A DNA stretch of 64,000 bases from Alteromonas sp. KUL106. Its GTDB lineage: Bacteria > Pseudomonadota > Gammaproteobacteria > Enterobacterales > Alteromonadaceae. Numbering within the stretch: the stretch's first letter is position 1; each line of letters starts with the position of its first letter. Made by a program: the position numbers and the translations under genes. Positions 28,463-38,077 of this stretch are shown in pieces. The notes beneath the pieces were generated by a model that did not search any database, had not been told where the DNA came from, and saw only the letters and a program-made list of their open reading frames with translations. The stretch lies in contig NZ_BLIG01000032.1 in NCBI RefSeq assembly GCF_009811415.1, forward strand, positions 85,165-149,164. The letters run 5' to 3'.

Positions 28463-31234
28463 ATGCCTAAGACGCCGTCCCAATTAGTAATCAATTATTT
28501 TGATTCATCTTGGTATCTTAAAGCCTACCGTGACGTAGCAAATGCTAGCATAGCGCCTGAAAAGCACTTTGTTTTGTTTGGTTGGAAAGAGGGACGGTGG
28601 CCTTGCGATTTTAACGCTGTTCGCGCAGACCAGGACTTGTGGGAAGATGCGAAAAGTGGCAGCGCGCTAAGCCAACTCAAGAGCTTGTTTGAGGCTGATT
28701 GTCGTGCTGAAAAAAGTTTAGCAGCGTGGTTTTTGGGGCGTTGGTATGCAAGTTTCAATAAATGGGAAGAAGCACACTATTATTCGAGGCATTTTGCAGA
28801 AGATGACTTCATACTTGAGTTAATACCTCATGACGGTCCTATAACTTTGCTTGCAATGTCTTGCTTGAAAGTGGGGGATTTGGAAAAAGCAAAATCTATA
28901 ATTTCGACAGCAACTTGGAAAAGCACCTGGGAGCACACGGTTGTTTCGAGTTTAGCAGCATCTGGCCAAAATAAAATCGCCATCCTAAACAAAATGTATA
29001 CCGAAGCCAATTTACTTAAACTAATTGAAAAAGATGTTGGTTTAGATGGCCTTACTTGCATACCGGGTAAAAATCACAGAAGCTCATGGCTAAAGCCTTT
29101 GGTAACGGTCATTATTCCTTGCTTTAATGCTGAAAATTTTATCCGAACTGCTCTTAACAGTCTACTTGCCCAAACTTATGAAAAAATTGAAATTATCGTC
29201 GTTGATGATGCTTCTACTGACAATACAGAGAAGGTTATTAAAGAAATTGCATCAACAGATAAGCGTGTTCGTTATTTAAAGTTAGAACGGAACGGCGGTG
29301 CTTATAACGCTAGAAACGTTGGGCTCAAGGCAGCGAAAGGAAGTTTAATAACCACGCATGATTCTGACGACTGGTCACACCCTCAAAAAATTGAAGTACA
29401 AGTAAATGCTTTTAAAGCAAATAGGAATATAAAAGCGAGTGTTAGTTCATGGGTTAGAACAGATAACAGCCTCGGGTTCCAACGTTGGCGAATTGATGAT
29501 GGCTTAATACACAGAAATGTATCTAGCTTAATGTTTAAGAGAAGTGTTTTGCGGAAGTTGGGATATTGGGATTCAGTCTCAATAAATGCAGATACTGAAA
29601 TGTATTACCGAATTCTTTCACATTACGGACAGTCCTCAATAGTTGAGGCTTATCCTGGAATTCCCCTCGCTTTCGGTAGAGTTGAGCCTTCTTCTCTCAC
29701 TAATGCTGGGCCAACTCACATTCGAACTCAATTTTCAGGACTGAGAAAAGAATATTTGGATAGTGCTCTCAAATGGCATAAAAGTGGGAAAGGACTTTAT
29801 ATGCCCGATAAGGGAAAACGAAAATTTATCGCTCCACCTTATATATGTAGAGGAACGGAGTTAAGCAATAAAGACAATCTTAAGAATTACATAAATGGTT
29901 CGGAAGCGTTTGATAAATGTTGGTATCTAGCCAAGTACAAAGATATTGCCAGCGCAGGTATAGATCCCATTGACCACTATGTAAGATATGGTATTCATGA
30001 GGGGAGGGAGCCAAATTCTCTTTTTAATCCTAGTGCTTACGCTTGGATTAAAAAAGTTTCTTTGTCCCAAGCGTTTATTTTATGGCTATCGGATAGAGAT
30101 AATCTTACAAAAATATTATCTCTAGAAGGAGAACCTAAAGCGGATGGTGAAAAGAGCGTAATGATGTTTGCACATCTTGCTGGCCCTGAATTGTTTGGTG
30201 CTGAAAAAAGCTTTTTAGATTGTGTGCAAATGTTAGCTGAAAATGATGTGAATATTTATGTTGTTTTACCTAGTGCACTTAATGAGGAGTATGTTAGTGA
30301 GGTCTTGAAATATGCTGTAGAGGTATTCTTTTTACCTATCTGTTGGTGGGACGGCAATAGAAAGGTTATAAACACTCAAGTAGCGACTATTGAGAAGCTA
30401 ATAACATCTCTAAAGATTGATATTCTATACGTAAATACGATTACATTATGGGAGCCGCTTGTGGCGGCTAGCAACTTGGGAGTTAAATCAGTAATGCATA
30501 TCAGGGAACTTCCAGAGAATGATAAATCGCTATGTGAAGCCTTGGCTGCATCCCCTGAAAAGATAAGAAGGCATGTAGCCAAAGTCGCTGATCTATATAT
30601 TGCGAATTCAAATTTTACGCAAAATTATTATGCCCTAGGAAAGATATGCGAAGTTGTGCCGAACGCCGTCAGTAGCAACAGCGCTGTAAATACTATAAAT
30701 AAAAAGAACTCCCCTTTCGTCGTAGCTATGATGAGCAGTAATATTGAGAAAAAGGGTATTAGAGATTTCTTTGAGGTCGCGTATAAATGTAGCAAAAAAA
30801 AGTTACCAGTGTCGTTTGAAGTATATGGACCTCGCACTGATATTTTGACTTCATTACTTAATCGATATTCTGAAACAAATGTCGTCTTTAAAGGCTACGC
30901 TAGCGATACCGCCAATGCTCTGAAGACTGTCAATGTAATTCTCAACCTCTCAAATTTCGATGAGTCTTTTGGTCGAACTGTAATAGAAGGGATGGCATTA
31001 GGATGTGTGCCTATTGCCTACAACAAAGGTGCATTAACTGAAGTTATATCTGAAGATTGCGGCTTTTTAGTTCCATTTAAAATGACTAGTGAAATTGTTA
31101 CGCAAATAGAAAAACTTTCGCAAAATCATGAGGAGTTTGAAAAATTGTCAAAACAGGCGCTTAAGGCAGTTGAAAATAGTTACTCAAAACAGAAAGTGAA
31201 AGTTAAGTTTTCCGAGGCAATACTGACGCGGTAA
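28463..31234 (+). CDS. Bifunctional glycosyltransferase (GT2 + GT4) with two WYL/DVA/EGR repeats
   Basis: The 923-residue protein has four parts. Residues 12-50 form one repeat (SSWYLKAYRDVANASI ... HF ... EGRWP ... F). After a helical linker comes a GT2 (GT-A) domain from residue 214 (VTVIIPCFNAENF) with the metal-binding D300-S-D302-D303. A second repeat follows at about 483-522 (CWYLAKYKDIASAGIDPIDHY ... EGREP). The C-terminal part from about 567 is a GT4 (GT-B) domain with the E-x7-E motif at E834/E842 (FDESFGRTVIEGMALG). It should add two sugars, probably alternately, to a growing glycan on the cytoplasmic face. It resembles multi-domain O-antigen polymerising transferases in layout; substrates cannot be deduced. 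Confidence 0.87.
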   Translation: MPKTPSQLVINYFDSSWYLKAYRDVANASIAPEKHFVLFGWKEGRWPCDFNAVRADQDLWEDAKSGSALSQLKSLFEADCRAEKSLAAWFLGRWYASFNKWEEAHYYSRHFAEDDFILELIPHDGPITLLAMSCLKVGDLEKAKSIISTATWKSTWEHTVVSSLAASGQNKIAILNKMYTEANLLKLIEKDVGLDGLTCIPGKNHRSSWLKPLVTVIIPCFNAENFIRTALNSLLAQTYEKIEIIVVDDASTDNTEKVIKEIASTDKRVRYLKLERNGGAYNARNVGLKAAKGSLITTHDSDDWSHPQKIEVQVNAFKANRNIKASVSSWVRTDNSLGFQRWRIDDGLIHRNVSSLMFKRSVLRKLGYWDSVSINADTEMYYRILSHYGQSSIVEAYPGIPLAFGRVEPSSLTNAGPTHIRTQFSGLRKEYLDSALKWHKSGKGLYMPDKGKRKFIAPPYICRGTELSNKDNLKNYINGSEAFDKCWYLAKYKDIASAGIDPIDHYVRYGIHEGREPNSLFNPSAYAWIKKVSLSQAFILWLSDRDNLTKILSLEGEPKADGEKSVMMFAHLAGPELFGAEKSFLDCVQMLAENDVNIYVVLPSALNEEYVSEVLKYAVEVFFLPICWWDGNRKVINTQVATIEKLITSLKIDILYVNTITLWEPLVAASNLGVKSVMHIRELPENDKSLCEALAASPEKIRRHVAKVADLYIANSNFTQNYYALGKICEVVPNAVSSNSAVNTINKKNSPFVVAMMSSNIEKKGIRDFFEVAYKCSKKKLPVSFEVYGPRTDILTSLLNRYSETNVVFKGYASDTANALKTVNVILNLSNFDESFGRTVIEGMALGCVPIAYNKGALTEVISEDCGFLVPFKMTSEIVTQIEKLSQNHEEFEKLSKQALKAVENSYSKQKVKVKFSEAILTR

Positions 31235-31335
31235 CATTTCTCTCAAGTTGGTGTTAGAATTATTGCTGCTGAATATGTAGTACCAAGATGGTGCTTTTTG
31301 GCTCGCACATTTAATTGGCTGTATAAGAATAGTTT

Positions 31336-32790
31336 ATGGAAAACAACGTTAGTATCCTGTCCTCCTCCTGGTGTATTCAGTACGACAAAACCTTGCAAAC
31401 CATGCAAAGTAGAGGTGAGATCAGCTCGTTTGGCAAGTTCGACGAATTAGATGAGTTTGTAGTTAAAAACGGCAAACTAGTATTAATCTACACATCTTTC
31501 TATGATTTCGTTGAAAATTTAATAGCGAGAGAAACTTCATTCACTAAATTTTTAGAAAGTTGGGTGGCCCACTTTACACAATTAGTCAACTTTGCTTGTA
31601 TACATAGAAGCAAAATCATGCTTGTTAGTTCAAGAGATACAGCAATAAATAGAACATCGTTTGAGAACATATCAGGCGTAAGCTTGAGTAAGCTCGAAGT
31701 GCCAAACCTCGCGTCCCGCACTAAGCTTCTTGCAAATTACTCTTCACTGGTCAATTCAGATGTAAAAAAACTCTTAGATTTGTTAGATGCGTTAACAACT
31801 CCTCTAAATGAGAATGTTTTGCTTAGCGAAACTTCAACAAATGATGTCGATGTGTTTTTAAAAGAGCAAGAAAAACAGTCTGCAGAACTTTCTTCCAAAA
31901 TACTTGAGCTAACTGAAGCGTTAACTTCCACTCGTGAAGCATTAGTTGCTGAGAACCAAGCAGTTAAAAAGTTGGAAACTATGATGCTTGATTTAAATAA
32001 CAGCCTGTTAGAAGAGGAAAGTTGCAATAAGTACACGCTTAGTATTTTATCCGAATTTGACTCGAAAATAGCGACGCTTAAAAATGCACTGGAAGAGTCT
32101 GAGTTCGACAAAAGGCGTTATAGAAGACAAAGAGACCGAGTAGAAAAGAAAAAGCAGAAAATTGAAGATGAGTTGTCATTTCTTAAGGTAATCCTATCTA
32201 CTAAAGAAAATGAGTTAAAACGTCATTCTGAATTATTAGATGAGTATGAAGCAAACACCTTAGTCGCTAAAAAGTCAGCGATAACTTCGAGCAAGATAAA
32301 TGAGAGACAAAAAAAGTCGTTAGAAGCAAAGGTAAATGAGCTTCAAAAAAGTAATAATAAATTATTCGCTGAGTTAACATTAATAAGAAAAGAAAATGAC
32401 AATATTAAGCGCAGCAAACTCTATTCTGCGGGTCAGGTTATCAAAAGAGCAAAAAACAAGCTTAACCGTGGAGATGAACTCAGATTAGATGACCAAGAGA
32501 TTTCATTAGTTGCTACCAGTGAATATTTTAACATTAAATGGTATTTAGAAACTTACCCTGATGTGGCCGAAGCGGGAATTCACCCTGTTGAGCATTACCT
32601 GTTGTACGGTGCTGCCGAAGGTCGCCTGCCGAGCCCAAACTTTGATGGTAAATGGTATTTGGCTCGTTACCCCGATGTTGAAAGTGCAGGGTTAAACCCA
32701 CTAGTGCACTTTGAAACTTATGGTCGAGGCGAAGGGCGTGTCGTTTCCCCGAAGATGCTCGAATCTGAATCATCGTCAAAGAAAAAGTAG
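31336..32790 (+). CDS. Coiled-coil protein ending in two WYL/DVA/EGR repeats
   Basis: The 484-residue protein has a globular N-terminus of about 170 residues with no recognised family. It is followed by a long Lys/Glu-rich coiled coil (about 175-375; e.g. EKKKQKIEDELSFLKVILS). The end carries two consecutive repeats at about 398-438 (KWYLETYPDVAEAGIHPVEHY ... AEGRLP) and 440-478 (KWYLARYPDVESAGLNPLVHF ... GEGRVV). The same repeat occurs in the preceding glycosyltransferase and in the protein at 44001. A scaffolding role for glycan-assembly enzymes is a reasonable guess. It is 12 bases upstream of another coiled-coil protein. Confidence 0.75.
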   Translation: MENNVSILSSSWCIQYDKTLQTMQSRGEISSFGKFDELDEFVVKNGKLVLIYTSFYDFVENLIARETSFTKFLESWVAHFTQLVNFACIHRSKIMLVSSRDTAINRTSFENISGVSLSKLEVPNLASRTKLLANYSSLVNSDVKKLLDLLDALTTPLNENVLLSETSTNDVDVFLKEQEKQSAELSSKILELTEALTSTREALVAENQAVKKLETMMLDLNNSLLEEESCNKYTLSILSEFDSKIATLKNALEESEFDKRRYRRQRDRVEKKKQKIEDELSFLKVILSTKENELKRHSELLDEYEANTLVAKKSAITSSKINERQKKSLEAKVNELQKSNNKLFAELTLIRKENDNIKRSKLYSAGQVIKRAKNKLNRGDELRLDDQEISLVATSEYFNIKWYLETYPDVAEAGIHPVEHYLLYGAAEGRLPSPNFDGKWYLARYPDVESAGLNPLVHFETYGRGEGRVVSPKMLESESSSKKK

Positions 32791-32802
32791 TGGCACCACG
32801 AC

Positions 32803-34383
32803 ATGAGTGATAAGGAATATATGAGTTCAATAGCTAAAAAAAACCTAGTTTGGTTGGGTGCTGGGAATGTCGAAGGAATTGATGTTGACTTGCAAGGATT
32901 TTCCAATTGTTACTTAGTTGAAGCCAATCAGGATATTTGCCAAGCACTTCAGCAACGCTACTCACACGTTAGTAACATTCATGTTCTAAATAGCTTGATT
33001 GATGATTCGTCAGACTTGGTTCATTTTAATATCGCTAACCTAAACACACTTTCTTCCATCTCAAAATGTAAAGACGTGAAAATGCATTATCCAGGCTATA
33101 GGGTAGTAAATGCAGAAAACTTTAAATCGTCGACCCTTACTGACTTGTTTTCTTCGATAACGCTAGAAGATGAAGATAACATGCTGATTATAGATCTCTA
33201 TGCAGGGGTTGAAGGCGTACTTAAGCAACTCTTCAACTCAGACTTTGCTAAAGTCTTCGGTAAGATTGTGATTTTAGAGTCGGAAGTTCGGTATTTCGAG
33301 GATAGTTTGCTTCCCGCGGAAATCACGCGTTTAATGCAGGCAAATAGTTATATTCCAACACAACATACTGCTGTGGCAGAAGGTGTGCAATACCAACAGT
33401 ACTTATTAAACCCCTTGGTAAAAGAGTTGGAATGTACAAAGAATACAGCTTCGGTTTTAGAGAGTGAGCTTTCATCTGCGCAGCAAAAGCTTTTATTAGA
33501 GGAGCAACAATCAACTCGCTTCGCTGCGGAAATAGAAGCATATTCGAACCTAGCAGAATCACTAGAAAATCAAGTTAACCATGCCGAGCAGAGAAACCAA
33601 GAATTACTAAAGGAACTAGACCGAATCAAGCAAGATAATGAATCAATCTTATTGGAGTTAGCGCAAACTCGTAGCGAGTACGAAGAAGCGAAAGCTAGTT
33701 CGGCATCGCAGTTGAAAGAGATCAATCTGCGTGCTGAAAGTTTAAGTAAAGAGCTGGAAGAAAAATTTAAAAATAATAAAAAGCTATTAGAACAGAACGA
33801 ACTTTTGAATCATGAAATTCAGCATTTAAAAGACTCGGTTGAACTTTTGCGAAAGGAAAAACAAGAGGTTAGCGATTTTGCCTCTGAAAAAGACAAAAAT
33901 TTATCTTCATTGCAAATTGAATTGGCTCAAAAACAAGAAGAGATTGAAGAACTTCGTGAGTCTATTGATTCGAAAAAATCCACGTTGGACTCTTTAGAGG
34001 CAAAGTCGGCGAATGATGACAAAGCGTTATCGGAATTAACTACACGTTTGGCTAATGTTGAAGGCGAATTGGATGAAAATAAGCAGAAGAACGCATCATT
34101 ACTGGATGAAAAGCTTAAAATAGAAGAAGCTTTTAAGGAAAAAGAGAAGTGGTTATCAGAGCACGAGAAATGGAATGCTTCACTGCAACAAGAGTTGGAA
34201 AAACTAAAAGCTGATTTAAAAGCAGCTAACGAAGATGTAGATATTCAAAAGCAGAAAGTTGAAGTGTTACTTACAAAAGAGCAAGCGTTACAAGAACAAA
34301 CGTTCAGAAATGACAAACTAACACTCGAACTTGAAAAGTTTGATGCTCAGCTTCAAATGCTAGCTAGATTTGTCAAGGTTTAG
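32803..34383 (+). CDS. FkbM-like domain fused to a ~300-residue coiled coil (possible chain-length ruler)
   Basis: The 526-residue protein has an N-terminal domain (about 10-210) resembling FkbM-type methyltransferases: LVWLGAGNVEGIDVDLQG and CYLVEANQD at the cofactor site, FNIANLNTLSSIS and TLTDLFSSI later. The glycine motif is irregular, so activity is uncertain. Residues about 215-520 are an almost unbroken heptad-rich, Glu/Lys/Leu-rich coiled coil. This plan, methyltransferase plus long coiled coil, resembles WbdD of E. coli O9a, which caps the O-chain and whose coiled coil sets its length. ATG 32803 lacks a good ribosome binding site, while ATG 32821 (MSSIAKKN) has AAGGA just upstream and may be the true start. 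It ends two bases before the next gene. Confidence 0.7.
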   Translation: MSDKEYMSSIAKKNLVWLGAGNVEGIDVDLQGFSNCYLVEANQDICQALQQRYSHVSNIHVLNSLIDDSSDLVHFNIANLNTLSSISKCKDVKMHYPGYRVVNAENFKSSTLTDLFSSITLEDEDNMLIIDLYAGVEGVLKQLFNSDFAKVFGKIVILESEVRYFEDSLLPAEITRLMQANSYIPTQHTAVAEGVQYQQYLLNPLVKELECTKNTASVLESELSSAQQKLLLEEQQSTRFAAEIEAYSNLAESLENQVNHAEQRNQELLKELDRIKQDNESILLELAQTRSEYEEAKASSASQLKEINLRAESLSKELEEKFKNNKKLLEQNELLNHEIQHLKDSVELLRKEKQEVSDFASEKDKNLSSLQIELAQKQEEIEELRESIDSKKSTLDSLEAKSANDDKALSELTTRLANVEGELDENKQKNASLLDEKLKIEEAFKEKEKWLSEHEKWNASLQQELEKLKADLKAANEDVDIQKQKVEVLLTKEQALQEQTFRNDKLTLELEKFDAQLQMLARFVKV

Positions 34384-34385
34384 CT

Positions 34386-35669
34386 ATGTCTTTAGAGCAC
34401 TCGAACTTTTTGATGTCCCAGTTAGACGCAAACAATTTGTCTTCATCACAATTTATGCATGTAACGGAGCTACATGATGCATGGGCCGAATACTCTCTAG
34501 AGCTTGAAACCGACAAGTTAGAAAAAACGATACGCTCTGAAGAGCAGTTAAGTCATTTACTTGTATTCCTAGGTGTAATTTTAATTCATCAAGGAAAGCT
34601 GACTGAAGGCGAGCGTTTGCTACAAGAAATTGCTGAACTCAACTATAACAATCCGCTTTGCCGAGCAGTATTAATGTCGAGTACATTGAGGACGTTAGCG
34701 AATGGGCAATTATTAAACAAAAATGAAATTAAGGCGAAGCAACTATATCGTCAAGCCAATGCTTGTTTAAAAATTGCGGGAAGCGACATTCTTGGGAAAA
34801 ATATAATAAACGCTAAAATTCGTTTGGGGTTGCTTGATGACGCATGCGTAGACATTGAAAGAGCTTTTTTAAGCACGCTTAATGGCGCTGGTGTTAGTGA
34901 AGACATCGAGGATAAGTTAACAATATTACATAGTGAAGTTGAGCTTATTCGTCATGAAATGACAATAGCGCAACAAAAGCAGCAGTTATACATGCTCGCA
35001 GGCAATGAAGAAAGTTCGTTGGATTTATCAGATACAGAAGCGTTTAAGAAAGCATTAGTAGCACAGTCCCCTTCGCAACTCGGCCAAGATATTTGGGCGC
35101 TGGAGCAGCATAGTTATAAAAGAAACGGCTTTTTTGTCGAATTCGGAGCGACAGATGGGGTACTATTAAGTAATACTTATTTACTAGAAAAGCTTTTCGG
35201 ATGGAAGGGCCTATGTGCAGAACCAAACCCGAAATACTTTGAGAAGTTGCAAACAAATAGACAGTGTGTCGTTTCCAACAGTTGTATCTCTGCAAACACG
35301 GGCGAAGAAGTGGAGTTTATCTTCGCAGATGAATACGGTGGGATTGCTAGTTATGCAACAGCAGACTCCCACGCGAATAAACGAAATGCTTATGCGAATG
35401 AATTCGGTAAAGCCACCCTACAAACAATAAGTCTTCATGATTTTTTAGTTAAGCATAATGCACCGCGAAAAATAGACTTTGTAAGCATTGATACCGAGGG
35501 GAGCGAGTTTGATATTTTAAACTCTTTTCCTTTTGACCAATGGGACATCAAGTGCATTACGGTAGAACATAATTATTCTGAAGCCAGAGAAAAAATATAT
35601 AAATTGCTTATAAGCAATGGTTATGAACGAAAAACAGTTCAATTTGATGATTGGTATTATAGGGATTAA
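34386..35669 (+). CDS. FkbM-family methyltransferase with helical N-terminal region
   Basis: Residues 1-225 of 427 are helical, with TPR-like stretches (LLVFLGVILIHQGKLTEGE). The C-terminal half is a complete FkbM SAM-dependent methyltransferase: SQLGQDIWALE, VEFGATDGVLLSNTYLLE (from about 251), CAEPNPKYFEKL and FVSIDTEGSEFDIL. FkbM enzymes O-methylate hydroxyls, here presumably of a sugar in the surface glycan. It overlaps the preceding operon closely (2-base gap) and is followed after 11 bases by a bifunctional transferase, so all three are likely translated from one mRNA. Confidence 0.85.
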   Translation: MSLEHSNFLMSQLDANNLSSSQFMHVTELHDAWAEYSLELETDKLEKTIRSEEQLSHLLVFLGVILIHQGKLTEGERLLQEIAELNYNNPLCRAVLMSSTLRTLANGQLLNKNEIKAKQLYRQANACLKIAGSDILGKNIINAKIRLGLLDDACVDIERAFLSTLNGAGVSEDIEDKLTILHSEVELIRHEMTIAQQKQQLYMLAGNEESSLDLSDTEAFKKALVAQSPSQLGQDIWALEQHSYKRNGFFVEFGATDGVLLSNTYLLEKLFGWKGLCAEPNPKYFEKLQTNRQCVVSNSCISANTGEEVEFIFADEYGGIASYATADSHANKRNAYANEFGKATLQTISLHDFLVKHNAPRKIDFVSIDTEGSEFDILNSFPFDQWDIKCITVEHNYSEAREKIYKLLISNGYERKTVQFDDWYYRD

Positions 35670-35680
35670 TAGGGTAGAAA

Positions 35681-38077
35681 ATGCAGTTTTGGCAATCAAT
35701 TGATGAGGCAAGAGCGCTAGTTAAAGATGGTGACATCGACGCAGCAAAGCAAACAGTTCTAAAGGCCTCTGAACTCGCAGAAGCCTGCACAATAAACAAA
35801 GCTAAAAAGCTAGCGTTTCTAGAACACTTTCGTTTTTTGTATGATTTAAAAACGGAGAACGCTGTAGAGGAATACAGAGAGAGCAAAGTTAAAGCTGAAG
35901 CGGGTATTGATCTTGACCAATATGTTACGCAAGTGGGATATGGTACTTCCCTTGTTACATGTTGTATGAATAGAAATGAAAACCTTGTAAAAGCATTGCC
36001 TTCTTGGATTGCGTGTAACGATATAAACGAAATAATTATTGTTGATTGGTCTAGTGATGAACCAGTGTTTGACTATCTGAAATCTCGCGGAATTGAAGAT
36101 AGCAGAATTAAAGTTATTCGCGTAAACCATCAACCTCGTTGGATCTTATCTTACGCTTTCAATATTGGCTTTAGGGCTGCGTCGTACAACAAGATTTTAA
36201 AAACTGACGCTGATATTGTTGTTTACCCAGAATTTTTTGCAAACAATTTATTGAGCGAAAAGACCTTCATCGCAGGAGACTGGCGTATTGCTGAACCTGG
36301 ACAAGAGCACATAAATGGTTTTTTCTACGTTCATCGCGATGACCTGATGAAAGTTAAGGGGTTCAACGAATACATTACAACATATGGCTGGGATGATGAT
36401 GACATCTATCACCGCTTATCGGAATCAGGAACACGCAGAAAAGCCGTCGACGTGAAAACGATATACCATATTCCCCACGATGACAGTTTGAGAGTAGGCA
36501 CCAGTGGGCCAACGGGAAATCGAGACTTCTTGGCGGAACTTCATTCAACACCGCGTTTTAAAATTCACACAAACAGGCACATCGCTAACATAATGCCTGT
36601 GTGGAACAAAGACCGAATTTTCTTGCCTTTTAAAATTCAAGGTATTGAAAATGGGCTTATAACGTTACAGCAGACGGGCGAAAGCATTCACTATGTTCCT
36701 AACCACATTCGCAGTCAGGCTGAGTATTTAGCCGAGCTAGAATTAACTTCGTGGGTAGCAGGCTTACGTACTTTTGACTTAACACCACAAAAACTGAGTA
36801 AGGTACTAAAAAGCAAACCACAGCACCTCGTTAACATATTAGATGTTGAAATTGCGTTACACAATGATGAAAACGCATACGAATACATGAGCAATTATGT
36901 CGCGATATACATTCATCCGGATAGAGTAAAAAAAGAGCCAAAAAATATAAGTATATTTTTAAAGACACTATCTGATAAGTTGCAAGCACTTAACTGTGGC
37001 TTAGTTGTGCAATCTGATGCACTTAGAGATGTAGCAACAGTTCTTCCAAAAATGAATAACACGTATTTCGTGCCTGGGTGGCGAAATATAGGACAAAAAG
37101 TAGAGGTCTCTTTTGCTGATTTATCTATAGAGACGGTACTTGAACACAACGGTTGTATTGCTATTCAACCTAGCAGTGTTGATTTTTCTGATTTAACTAG
37201 CAAGCTATTCAACGCTAAGGGGTTACATCCCGATTACAATAAGTTTTTTGTAGACGCACAGCATGGATTAGGAAATAGATTGCGCGCAATTGGCAGTGCG
37301 GCAGCCATAGCAAAAGCGACAGGAAAAGAGCTTGTGATAGTTTGGGAGCCAGACCATCACTGCGAATGTAGATTTTCTGATTTGTTTGATTACGAGGGCG
37401 AAGTAATTGAAAAATCTTTCTTAGAACAAGCTAAGAAAGATGGTGATGTTTTCAATTATATGGAAATTGAAGAAGGTGCGCAGAAAGATAAGCCTATAGT
37501 CGTTAAGCCAACCAAGTACGTATACGCCCGTGCTGCTTATACCTTTGTACACGAGGCCAGTCATTGGGAAGCAGAAAACGAATTTATAAAAGCATTAAAA
37601 CCCTCTAAACAGGTGTTAGATTTAATCGCACCATTCAACGTAGACGGCCATATAGCGGCGCATATTAGAATGGAAGCAGGTGCTGGCCTTGACCACAATA
37701 CTTACGATTCCGTCGATAACTGGACACAAGAAGGCCACGACCAGTTACATTTTTGGCGCGAAAAAAGCCATTATTCGGCTTTTATAAAACGTATAGACAA
37801 ATTAATTGAAGAAGATAGCAGTTTGAAGCTATTTGTAGCGACCGATCTCCAAGAAACCTACGATATTTTCGAACAATATTATGGTGACCGATTGGTTTAT
37901 TTAAAGAGAAATGTATTTGATCGCTCAAAAGAGCAAATTATTTATGCGCTTGCAGACGTGCTGTTACTTAGCAAATGTAAAAAGTTGCTAGGCAGTACGT
38001 GGAGTTCTTTCAGTGAAGCGGCAATGCGGCTATCGAATACATATTCAAAAATAGAAATGAGTGGAAGGGATTTTTAA
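35681..38077 (+). CDS. Two-domain glycosyltransferase (GT2-like + fucosyltransferase-like)
   Basis: The 798-residue protein has a GT-A domain at about 85-300: SLVTCCMNRNENLVKALPSW, IIIVDWSSDE, D176-A-D178 in KTDADIVV, and GWDDDDIYHRL, like galactosyl/GalNAc-transferase GT-A folds. The C-terminal part from about 520 begins DAQHGLGNRLRAIGSAAAIA (H528-I537). It continues with HIAAHIRMEAG, LFVATDLQETYDIF and LLGSTWSSFSEAAM, matching the order of motifs in GT-B O-/alpha-1,6-fucosyltransferase-like proteins of the NodZ group. With gmd and fcl just downstream, fucose transfer is a consistent guess. The family of the second domain is assigned by motif memory only. Confidence 0.75.
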   Translation: MQFWQSIDEARALVKDGDIDAAKQTVLKASELAEACTINKAKKLAFLEHFRFLYDLKTENAVEEYRESKVKAEAGIDLDQYVTQVGYGTSLVTCCMNRNENLVKALPSWIACNDINEIIIVDWSSDEPVFDYLKSRGIEDSRIKVIRVNHQPRWILSYAFNIGFRAASYNKILKTDADIVVYPEFFANNLLSEKTFIAGDWRIAEPGQEHINGFFYVHRDDLMKVKGFNEYITTYGWDDDDIYHRLSESGTRRKAVDVKTIYHIPHDDSLRVGTSGPTGNRDFLAELHSTPRFKIHTNRHIANIMPVWNKDRIFLPFKIQGIENGLITLQQTGESIHYVPNHIRSQAEYLAELELTSWVAGLRTFDLTPQKLSKVLKSKPQHLVNILDVEIALHNDENAYEYMSNYVAIYIHPDRVKKEPKNISIFLKTLSDKLQALNCGLVVQSDALRDVATVLPKMNNTYFVPGWRNIGQKVEVSFADLSIETVLEHNGCIAIQPSSVDFSDLTSKLFNAKGLHPDYNKFFVDAQHGLGNRLRAIGSAAAIAKATGKELVIVWEPDHHCECRFSDLFDYEGEVIEKSFLEQAKKDGDVFNYMEIEEGAQKDKPIVVKPTKYVYARAAYTFVHEASHWEAENEFIKALKPSKQVLDLIAPFNVDGHIAAHIRMEAGAGLDHNTYDSVDNWTQEGHDQLHFWREKSHYSAFIKRIDKLIEEDSSLKLFVATDLQETYDIFEQYYGDRLVYLKRNVFDRSKEQIIYALADVLLLSKCKKLLGSTWSSFSEAAMRLSNTYSKIEMSGRDF

